DNA from: Dehalococcoidia bacterium
GTDB taxonomy: Bacteria > Chloroflexota > Dehalococcoidia > GIF9 > AB-539-J10
Length of the DNA stretch: 6,559 bases
Reading direction: 5' to 3'
Assembly (NCBI GenBank): GCA_030626915.1
Contig: DAOUTC010000068.1
Coordinates: forward strand, 1-6,559
Positions 1-5,074 of the stretch are shown here, in pieces. Numbering within the stretch: position 1 is the first letter of the stretch; each line of letters begins with the position of its first letter. Both the position numbers and the translations under genes were made by a program. The notes below the pieces were generated by a model. The model saw only the letters and a list, made by a program, of their open reading frames with translations. It did no database searches and was not told where the DNA came from.

Positions 1-148
1 CAGAATGGCAAAACCCATACTCATTTTTTAGACGATTGATATGGCACTCCCTGGGACAAATGTCACACGATGCCAACCGCATTTCCAGCACCTCAGCTCT
101 GCGTTCAAGCTCACCACTGCGATATAGTGCAAGATATGAGGGTTCCAT
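1..148 (-). CDS. Radical SAM protein, COG1313/PflX-like, N-terminal fragment
   Basis: The first 49 codons of a minus-strand gene run off the left edge. The peptide opens MEPSYLALYRSGELERRAE and carries cysteines at residues 28, 31, 35 and 47 in a C-x2-C-x3-C...GFC arrangement. This matches the N-terminal leader of the putative pyruvate-formate-lyase-activating-enzyme family (COG1313, PflX), where this cysteine cluster precedes the radical SAM CxxxCxxC motif. That motif would lie outside the window, so the catalytic domain is not seen. The family's substrate is generally unknown. A GAAAGG ribosome binding site lies about 7 nt before the ATG at 148. The gene is 82 nt downstream of degV on the same strand and may be co-transcribed with it. 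The family call comes from remembered sequence pattern; the exact function is not assigned. Confidence 0.75.
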   Translation of the reverse strand, partial: MEPSYLALYRSGELERRAEVLEMRLASCDICPRECHINRLKNEYGFCHS

Positions 149-230
149 TCTATAGCCTTTCTAATTATCCCGCTGCATTGATTTTTTCACAGTTAAGGTA
201 GGCCCTTCATAATTTACTTCCCATCAGACA

Positions 231-1091
231 TCATTCTTCTTCTCCCTCGATGAGGGCCATGACTAAAGTTCCAGGCCCCACATATGTAGATGTGGCACAA
301 CCAAGCCTTGTGATAAGTATATGTTCCTTAGAAATTAATGGCTTCAGGTGCTGGGCAAGCATCTCTGCTTCACCGGGCATTGTGGAATAAGCAATTGCTA
401 TCTCCTTTACACCAGAAAATCTTGACGCCCATCGTTTTAATCGATTCAAGGCCGTTGCTCGACCAATGACCAATACCGGAGAGCGTATTTTGCCACCATC
501 GTAGGCTTCGCCTAGAAGTTTAATACCTAATGTCATACTTACTTTCCCTAAGAAAGTAAGTCCTCTCGTTAATCGAAAGCGCTTTCCTTTGAGCACATAA
601 GCAAAGTTATCAACCTTCCCAAATATGCGGCTCCCGGGGATGATTTGATGCACCTTCTCAACAATCTGGTCTAAGTTCTTACCTTCCTTGGCTGCTCTAG
701 CAGCAGCTATAACTGTAAGCCCTAAACCTACGGAGACTGCGTTCGAATCTATCACCTCTACGCGACACTTACCCGCTATGTAACTCCTGGCTAACCTTGC
801 CACACCGCATGTGCCACTATACCCGGCAGACAGATGAATAGAGATAATCTGGTCAGTTTCACCAGCTAGGTTGTTATACACTGTGACGAAATCGCCCGGC
901 GATGGTACAGAGGTTTTAGGGATCTCCTGGCCATGAACTAGCTCGTGATATACCCTGTCAGCGTCAATATCTATGCCGTCACGATAAGTTTCTGCACCAA
1001 TTTGGATATACAGCGGCACTATGGTAATGGAGAGCTGACGAGCTATCTCAAGAGGAATATCACAAGTGCTATCAGTTACTACTTTAACCAT
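231..1091 (-). CDS. DegV family fatty-acid-binding protein
   Basis: A complete 286-residue protein of normal family length. It opens VKVVTDSTCDIP, the hallmark DegV start (TDSxxDIP), followed by TSVPSPGDF (residues 60-68), the HLSAGYSGT loop (86-94) and a C-terminal GPGTLVMAL. In characterised DegV/FakB proteins these loops hold the carboxylate of a bound fatty acid, which FakA phosphorylates for membrane lipid synthesis. No fakA is visible here, so the physiological partner is unknown. One departure is at residues 165-172 (YVLKGKRF), where most members have a YLxKGGRI-type motif; the lipid contact there may differ. It is soluble, with no signal peptide or membrane segment. It reads away from the Vms1-like gene and may be transcribed together with the radical SAM gene downstream. 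The start at 1091 is preceded by a weak GAGAG site. Confidence 0.93.
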   Translation of the reverse strand: MVKVVTDSTCDIPLEIARQLSITIVPLYIQIGAETYRDGIDIDADRVYHELVHGQEIPKTSVPSPGDFVTVYNNLAGETDQIISIHLSAGYSGTCGVARLARSYIAGKCRVEVIDSNAVSVGLGLTVIAAARAAKEGKNLDQIVEKVHQIIPGSRIFGKVDNFAYVLKGKRFRLTRGLTFLGKVSMTLGIKLLGEAYDGGKIRSPVLVIGRATALNRLKRWASRFSGVKEIAIAYSTMPGEAEMLAQHLKPLISKEHILITRLGCATSTYVGPGTLVMALIEGEEE

Positions 1092-1138
1092 TATGGCTAT
1101 TTCTCTCAGTTCAAAGGCAAAGCTGCTCGCCTTTTTCC

Positions 1139-1165
1139 ATTATATCATCAAACAGGTTGTAGCAA
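1139..1165 (-). promoter_or_regulatory. Candidate promoter of degV
   Basis: Read on the minus strand there is a perfect TATAAT (1144-1139), with TTGCTA (1165-1160) upstream at a short 15-nt spacing. It would give a leader of about 40 nt before the degV start. The -10 is convincing; the -35 match and spacing are weak. Confidence 0.45.
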
Positions 1166-1168
1166 CCT
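1154..1168. promoter_or_regulatory. 15-bp dyad overlapping the degV -35 region
   Basis: AGGTTG and CAACCT form a perfect inverted repeat around a 3-nt centre (TAG). It covers the proposed degV -35 hexamer and lies about 30 bp upstream of the proposed promoter of the divergent gene. The position suits an operator, but a 6-bp arm can arise by chance and no regulator is identified. Confidence 0.3.
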
Positions 1169-1194
1169 CAGGTAACCAGAAACTTGCTGAGCTA

Positions 1195-1224
1195 TTGATG
1201 GCACTCCTATAGATAGCTTAGAAT
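1195..1224 (+). promoter_or_regulatory. Candidate promoter of the Vms1-like gene
   Basis: TTGATG (1195-1200) and TAGAAT (1219-1224) are separated by 18 nt. Transcription would start near 1231. That is downstream of the ATG at 1223 and upstream of the ATG at 1274, which favours the latter as the true start. The -10 has 5 of 6 consensus bases and the -35 has 4 of 6. Confidence 0.38.
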
Positions 1225-1273
1225 GTGTTTAAATTCAGCCGTTCATCTTTGGGTGTACTGTACTGGAACTAAC

Positions 1274-2026
1274 ATGGAAGGGAAAGCTATTACCAAAAGG
1301 AAGCTATATAGCCTCTTGGCTGAACTTAAAACCAGCCCTGAAGACTATATAACCCTGCATATGAAACCTTCTTCCTTCCCCTACTACATGAATGAGCTAT
1401 CACCAGAACCTAAATACAATATGTGCATCGCTGAAATCAAAGAGTGGGCTAATACTAAAGCCGTTATTCAAGGAGCTAAAAAATATAAAACGGGAGCTGC
1501 TATATTTTGGCAGGAAAATGGCAATAAACATATAGTGCTGCCGCCGTTTCCCATTAGTGAAAATAATGTCTCACTTGGTGAGCTTGATACCTCCCTCTTA
1601 TATGGAATGCTAAACAAGGAATATGTTATAGGAGTTGTGCTAGTAGCTTGGGGTTCTTATGCTATAGGAATTTTCCATGGTAACAACCTGGTAGAATCAA
1701 AAACTGGCACAGGGTATATCCATAAGGAACACAAAAAGGGGGGCAGAAGCCAGAAAAGATTTGCCAGAAGAACTGAGGAGCAAAAAAAGAATTTCCTGAG
1801 AAAAGTTAGCAATAGAATTGAGGAGAGATTTAGAAGTCGCGCTCTGGACTATATCTTCTTTGGGGGAAACAGGTTAATTAGCAAACCGCTGTTAAAAGAG
1901 TGTAAATATCTGGAATTGCAAAATGCCAAAATTTCTGCACGGCTTGTGAATGTGAAGCATGCCAATAAAGAAGCCTTAGACCATAGCTTAGAAGAAATAA
2001 CAAAATCGCTACTCTTTACTTGGTAA
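1274..2026 (+). CDS. Vms1/ANKZF1-like release factor (bacterial VLRF1, eRF1 superfamily)
   Basis: A 250-residue soluble protein. Residues 142-180 carry the diagnostic segment of the Vms1-like release factor domain: KTGTGYIHKEHKKGGRSQ followed by KRFARRTEEQKKNF. The GGRSQ at 156-160 corresponds to the GxxQ catalytic loop, which in yeast Vms1 and human ANKZF1 places a glutamine to release nascent chains from peptidyl-tRNA on stalled ribosomes. The basic run after it resembles the surface expected to contact rRNA. Bacterial homologues are known, but their role is less settled; rescue of stalled 50S-peptidyl-tRNA complexes is inferred. There is no zinc finger, ankyrin repeat or p97-binding motif, unlike the eukaryotic proteins. 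The ATG at 1274 is preferred: a GGA lies about 6 nt upstream, and the upstream alternative at 1223 adds 17 residues that do not look coding and overlaps the proposed -10. It stands alone, divergent from degV. Confidence 0.8.
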   Translation: MEGKAITKRKLYSLLAELKTSPEDYITLHMKPSSFPYYMNELSPEPKYNMCIAEIKEWANTKAVIQGAKKYKTGAAIFWQENGNKHIVLPPFPISENNVSLGELDTSLLYGMLNKEYVIGVVLVAWGSYAIGIFHGNNLVESKTGTGYIHKEHKKGGRSQKRFARRTEEQKKNFLRKVSNRIEERFRSRALDYIFFGGNRLISKPLLKECKYLELQNAKISARLVNVKHANKEALDHSLEEITKSLLFTW

Positions 2027-2108
2027 AAATGTGCACAAACATATAAGGATATAACACCCCCCAACCCACCAAACTCCCCGGCTTCTTTCTGATTAAGCTC
2101 CAGATTTC

Positions 2109-2158
2109 AAGTGCCTAGAGGAAGTTAGATTTAATATCCCAACTTCCTCTACACACTT
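2109..2158. terminator. Long hairpin between converging genes, possible bidirectional terminator
   Basis: An 11-bp perfect inverted repeat (2116-2126 with 2141-2151, arm TAGAGGAAGTT) closes a 14-nt AT-rich loop. Beyond a 2x2 internal mismatch it extends by 5 more pairs (AAGTG at 2109-2113 with CACTT at 2154-2158). It lies between the stop of the Vms1-like gene and the stop of the convergent zinc-ribbon gene, where a shared terminator is expected. There is no clear T-run on either side, so it is not a textbook intrinsic terminator. It could be an RNA-stabilising stem or a palindromic repeat instead. Confidence 0.4.
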
Positions 2159-2177
2159 AGCAAATAGCTCCGGCTAT

Positions 2178-2321
2178 CTAGGCTTTCCCTATTCTAAATA
2201 CCTTCGTCCCACAACTAGGGCAGACACCCTGTGTTGCTGGCCTACCATTCTTGAGGGTAATCTGCCTTGGGTTTCTTATTTCCACCTTTCTCCTGCATTT
2301 CATACAATAAGCTGTTGCCAT
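2178..2321 (-). CDS. Small zinc-ribbon protein, DUF5679 type
   Basis: A 47-residue protein beginning MATAYCMKCRRKVEI. It has two CxxC knuckles, C6-x2-C9 and C34-x2-C37, spaced for one zinc ion. The central stretch ITLKNGRPATQGVCPSCGT and the ending KVFRIGK closely match the DUF5679 family as remembered. That family is found as tiny stand-alone proteins or C-terminal tails in Chloroflexota and other bacteria; its function is unknown, with nucleic acid or ribosome association a guess. The gene is credible despite its size: GGAGGG lies 6 nt before the ATG (2333-2328), a promoter candidate with a perfect TTGACA is upstream, and both metal knuckles are intact. It converges on the Vms1-like gene and appears to be a single-gene unit. 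Confidence 0.87.
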   Translation of the reverse strand: MATAYCMKCRRKVEIRNPRQITLKNGRPATQGVCPSCGTKVFRIGKA

Positions 2322-2355
2322 GAGACTCCCTCCTTTTTTAAGTTTCTAACTTAAT

Positions 2356-2385
2356 ATTGTTACTACAAAGCTAAAGCTTTGTCAA
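2356..2385 (-). promoter_or_regulatory. Candidate promoter of the DUF5679 gene
   Basis: On the minus strand a perfect TTGACA (2385-2380) is followed after 18 nt by AACAAT (2361-2356, 4 of 6 to consensus). This would give a leader of about 25-30 nt ending at the strong GGAGGG site. The -35 is excellent and the -10 moderate. Confidence 0.5.
2365..2382. promoter_or_regulatory. 18-bp dyad in the DUF5679 promoter spacer
   Basis: ACAAAGCT and AGCTTTGT are perfect inverted 8-bp arms around AA. The dyad fills most of the spacer between the proposed -35 and -10 and overlaps the last 3 bases of the -35. A repressor bound there would block polymerase, so it is a credible operator for an unknown regulator. 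It could also form a short hairpin if transcribed. Confidence 0.42.
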
Positions 2386-2799
2386 TACCCTACGGGCTCT
2401 TTTTGCCAAATTGTTATGCTCATTAGCTACAGCTACCCAAAAATATCCCTTCCTCTTTCTTTATAAAACCCTATAAAACCCTGGGCTTTTTCATCTATCT
2501 CCCTTTCCAGAAAGCGCCGTAAGGTGCTATAGCTTATCTTTGCTTTGGATTCTTACCACCTTATCACTTTTTCCACACAAATCAGCATGGAGCCGCTATT
2601 TGGCGATTGTATTGCACGCATGAAATAGACCTGCAAAAAAATAAGCTTTCCAAAATCTTTGAAAGCAGTAAGGTATCAATTCCTCTTAGCTAGCTATCTC
2701 CGATAAGCTGGCTATCTTCTGTTGCCATGTGACAGTAAAATGGCTTTTCAGAAGTATTCTGATTTAAACATAGTTTCACACATCCCTAAAAGCTATAAT
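2386..2799. other. Stretch with no convincing gene
   Basis: No intact coding region with a ribosome binding site is seen here on either strand, and no tRNA, rRNA or CRISPR repeat is recognised. It contains a 10-bp tandem duplication (TATAAAACCC at 2462-2471 and again at 2472-2481) and a 6-bp inverted repeat, GCTTTC/GAAAGC, at 2645-2666. It also has a minus-strand frame (2675-2433) that stays open apart from one TAA at 2555-2553. The end of that frame (KAKISYSTLRRFLEREIDEK) has a helix-turn-helix look, as in some transposases or regulators. This may be a decayed gene or chance. Confidence 0.4.
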
Positions 2800-2828
2800 T
2801 TGACGACGCCCTTTTTTAAGAGTAAAAA
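2800..2828 (+). promoter_or_regulatory. Candidate promoter of the sufC-sufB-hrb-fprA unit
   Basis: TTGACG (2800-2805, 5 of 6) and TAAAAA (2823-2828, 4 of 6) are separated by the ideal 17 nt. Transcription would start near 2835, leaving a leader of about 255 nt before sufC that contains the ferritin-like relic. No better candidate is seen between here and sufC. Confidence 0.48.
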
Positions 2829-2833
2829 TAATA

Positions 2834-2846
2834 ATTGATAATCAAT
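2834..2846. promoter_or_regulatory. 13-bp AT-rich dyad at the predicted transcription start, partly Fur-box-like
   Basis: ATTGAT-A-ATCAAT is a perfect 6-1-6 inverted repeat just downstream of the proposed -10. With the preceding ATAAT it contains GATAATCA, shared with the classical Fur box built from GATAAT units, although the right half fits poorly. Placement over the start site suits a repressor. Iron or redox control would suit the genes downstream, but the identity of the regulator is inference. Confidence 0.38.
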
Positions 2847-2899
2847 GCTTGTTAACTAGGAGCTTTCCAGCCTTAGGAAACAATTTGCTTAGGAGGTAA

Positions 2900-3061
2900 A
2901 TTGCAACCAGGGAAAACGAAGAAATTTATGGAAAAAAGTTCTCCCAAGCTCTGGCTGCTGAGGAAAGGGGACATTTCCTTACTCTCCTTGATTACTATGA
3001 ATATCTCAATGACCCAGCAGGATGGTTTGTTGTGAAGGAGCACCGTCTGGATGGAGTCTGA
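2900..3061 (+). pseudogene. Relic of a ferritin-like/rubrerythrin-family protein (C-terminal part)
   Basis: A 53-codon open stretch bounded by TAA upstream and TGA at 3059 reads as the end of a ferritin-like four-helix protein. It contains FSQALAAEERGHFLTLLDYY (the last-helix ExxxH-type iron-ligand region, E21/E22 and H25 of the stretch), then EYLNDPAGWFVVKEHRLDG, the usual C-terminal tail of this family in anaerobes. The N-terminal helices with the other iron ligands are missing. There is no ATG, GTG or TTG in this frame before the conserved part. AGGAGG at 2891-2896 precedes the fragment, but only 3 nt from an ATT codon, so translation is doubtful. It is best read as a gene eroded by deletion. 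Intact relatives store iron or detoxify peroxide, which fits the oxidative-defence genes that follow. Confidence 0.6.
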
Positions 3062-3092
3062 ACAGGCAATAGAAATATCGGAGGTAAGAAAT

Positions 3093-3827
3093 ATGCTAGA
3101 AATTAAGCAGCTAACCGTAGCAGTAGAAGACAAGGAAATTCTACACGATGTCAATATGGCAATTAAAAAGGGTGAGACTCATGCCCTCTTTGGTCCCAAT
3201 GGCAGTGGAAAAACTACCCTACTCATGGCAATAATGGGTTTCCCCAGGTATCAAGTAACCAGAGGCAACATCATTTTCAAAGGCGAGGACATAACTAAGC
3301 TGCCGCTGGATGAGAGAGCCCGTCTGGGTATTGGGATGTCTTTCCAGCGGCCACCAGTGGTTCGAGGTGTAAAAACACGCGATATAGTTGCCGCCTGCCT
3401 CAAGGGGCGAGGAAACGAGGAAATTATAGGCCAACTAGCTGAGAAAGCTAACCTGGCTGATTTCCTGAATAGGGAGATAAACTACAGATTTTCTGGAGGA
3501 GAGATAAAGCGCTCGGAGATGATGCAACTACTGGCTCAAAAACCCGAGCTGAGTTTACTGGACGAGCCTGAATCTGGGGTTGACCTAACAAATATAGCCC
3601 TCATGGGCGAATTGATAAACAAACTACTGGAGAAAGACTGTCCGATACGCACCCGAAAATGCACGGGGCTTATCATTACCCATACCGGTCATATCTTGAA
3701 CTACGTTAACGCCCGCACCGGCTATGTTATGTTTGATGGCAGGATAGCCTGTGAGGGCGACCCTCACGAAATCCTGGCCACTATCAAAGAGAAGGGCTAC
3801 AGGGAGTGCGCCAGATGCACAAAGTAA
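3093..3827 (+). CDS. sufC: Fe-S cluster assembly ATPase, SufC/SmsC type
   Basis: A 244-residue ABC ATPase, cytosolic. Walker A is GPNGSGKT (34-41), the Q-loop is SFQRPP with Q85, the signature is FSGGEIKRSE (133-142), Walker B with D-loop is LLDEPESGVD (155-164) and the switch histidine is H197 in IITHTG. FSGGE followed by a basic-polar KRxE stretch is typical of SufC rather than of transport ATPases. SufC powers remodelling of the SufB scaffold during Fe-S assembly. The segment before the H-loop (CPIRTRKCTG, 183-192) and the pairing with a single SufB-like gene fit the minimal two-gene SmsC-SmsB form. The tail ends C239-x2-C242. The ATG at 3093 has GGAGGT 7 nt upstream (3080-3085); an upstream ATG at 3051 lies within the ferritin relic and is rejected. 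The 3' end overlaps sufB by 13 nt, suggesting translational coupling. Confidence 0.9.
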   Translation: MLEIKQLTVAVEDKEILHDVNMAIKKGETHALFGPNGSGKTTLLMAIMGFPRYQVTRGNIIFKGEDITKLPLDERARLGIGMSFQRPPVVRGVKTRDIVAACLKGRGNEEIIGQLAEKANLADFLNREINYRFSGGEIKRSEMMQLLAQKPELSLLDEPESGVDLTNIALMGELINKLLEKDCPIRTRKCTGLIITHTGHILNYVNARTGYVMFDGRIACEGDPHEILATIKEKGYRECARCTK

Positions 3828-5050
3828 AATCTTCCAAGACACACAGAGATAGGGCTAAGGCAGCATTAACCAAAGCAGCAGCCTTTGGTGAGGATATAGA
3901 TTTAAGCAGCTATGTTAGCTCAGCCGAAGAACAGCCATACCAGGATGACCCCTCAGGCCTTCCTGCCAAAGCAAAAGAGCAGATGCTAGGGGTGGGGGTC
4001 ATTCTGGATGATGTGAGCCAAAGGTCAGGAACCTTTATTCAGACGGATAACACGCCAGTTCATAGCTCAATCAGGCAAGAGGGCATAGAAGTAATGTCGA
4101 CCAGACAGGCCTTGGAAAAGTACGACTGGCTGTCAGACTACTGGTGGAACGCAGTGCCTGTAGATACCGATAAGTATACCGCCAACGTAGAACTGAGCCA
4201 GCATAATGGCTACTTCATCAGAGCCCTGCCCGGCTACAAAACTATCTACCCTGTTCAGGCTTGTCTCTATTTAAAAAGGGCGCGACTGGCTCAGAATGTG
4301 CACAACATCATCATTGCTGAAGAAGACTCAGAACTACATATCATTACCGGCTGTACTACTGCCTCCAGCGAGGAAGCCGGATTACATCTGGGTGTATCTG
4401 AGTTCTATATCAAGAGGGGGGCTAAGATTACCTTTACTATGATACACAGCTGGAATCCAGAGGTAGCGGTTCGTCCCCGCAGCGCAGCGATCGTGGAAGA
4501 GAATGGGCTGCTTCTTAGTAACTACGTAATTATGAAGCCGGTTCGTTCGCTGCAGATGTATCCTTCAGCGAGGTGCGTGGGTGAAAACGCAGTTGTCAGG
4601 TACAACAGTATTCTGGTAGCAGCCCCGCGCTCATCACTGGACGTTGGTTCCCGAGCAATCCTCGACGCTAAGGGGGCGAAGACAGAAATCATATCACGCG
4701 CCATAACTACCGGGGGTAACATCATTGCCCGAGGTTATATAGAGGGCAATGCCCCTGAGGTAAAGGGCCATCTTGAATGTCGGGGGCTAATTTTGCAGAG
4801 AGAAGGTATGATTCATGCCGTACCCGAACTCAAGGGCAACCTGGCTGGCGTTGACCTATCCCATGAGGCAGCAGTAGGCAAGATAGCCGAGGAAGAAATA
4901 GAATATCTGATGGCGCGAGGACTGACTCGAACTGAGGCTACAGCTACTATAGTGAGAGGCTTTCTCAGGGTGGATATTGAGGGACTGCCACCGATGCTCC
5001 GTGCTGAACTGCAACGAGCCGTTGTAGCCAGCGAAAAGGAGATTATGTAG
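3815..5050 (+). CDS. sufB: Fe-S cluster assembly scaffold, SufB/SmsB type
   Basis: A 411-residue SufB/SufD-family protein with a central beta-helix core. Near the C-terminus, ECRGLIL carries C322 and LSHEAAVGKI carries H350-E351. C322 and E351 are 29 residues apart, the same spacing as Cys405 and Glu434 of E. coli SufB, the residues linked to sulfur relay and cluster building. The tail EYLMARGLTRTEATATIVRG (364-383) is the conserved SufC-contact helical region. Keeping both key residues marks it as SufB-like, and with no sufD beside it a SufC2-SufB2 complex is likely. SufS and SufU-type sulfur donors are absent from the window. The ATG at 3815 is chosen because AGGGAG (3801-3806) lies 8 nt upstream; a GTG at 3806 in the same frame (GAAGGG at 3791) would add three residues. 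Confidence 0.9.
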   Translation: MHKVKSSKTHRDRAKAALTKAAAFGEDIDLSSYVSSAEEQPYQDDPSGLPAKAKEQMLGVGVILDDVSQRSGTFIQTDNTPVHSSIRQEGIEVMSTRQALEKYDWLSDYWWNAVPVDTDKYTANVELSQHNGYFIRALPGYKTIYPVQACLYLKRARLAQNVHNIIIAEEDSELHIITGCTTASSEEAGLHLGVSEFYIKRGAKITFTMIHSWNPEVAVRPRSAAIVEENGLLLSNYVIMKPVRSLQMYPSARCVGENAVVRYNSILVAAPRSSLDVGSRAILDAKGAKTEIISRAITTGGNIIARGYIEGNAPEVKGHLECRGLILQREGMIHAVPELKGNLAGVDLSHEAAVGKIAEEEIEYLMARGLTRTEATATIVRGFLRVDIEGLPPMLRAELQRAVVASEKEIM

Positions 5051-5074
5051 ATAAGACTATCCAGGAGGTGAGAA

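Noticed and set aside
945..1175. Plus-strand open frame of 76 codons opposite the start of degV
   Set aside because: It overlaps the well-supported degV gene antisense and reads through its promoter region; the translation resembles no known protein and has no good ribosome binding site.
1223..1273. N-terminal extension of the Vms1-like gene from an ATG at 1223
   Set aside because: The 17 extra residues look non-coding, there is no Shine-Dalgarno before 1223, and the ATG overlaps a promoter -10 candidate.
2030..2100. C-rich stretch after the Vms1-like gene considered as an RNA gene or terminator
   Set aside because: No stable stem and no tRNA-like arms could be drawn by eye.
2462..2481. Two tandem copies of TATAAAACCC considered as a CRISPR or iteron array
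   Set aside because: Only two short copies with no spacers or further units; a simple local duplication is enough.
2901..3034. TTG-started 44-codon plus-strand frame just after AGGAGG at 2891
   Set aside because: The translation resembles no known protein and the spacing is only 4 nt; the ferritin-like frame in the same stretch is the one with recognisable family sequence.
3051..3092. Upstream ATG extending sufC by 14 residues
   Set aside because: The extension overlaps the ferritin-like relic, while the ATG at 3093 has GGAGGT at ideal spacing and gives the standard SufC N-terminus (MLEIKQL).
2873..3154. 93-codon minus-strand open frame across the sufC leader
   Set aside because: It covers the sufC start and ferritin relic in antisense, has no ribosome binding site, and has serine-rich shadow-like composition.
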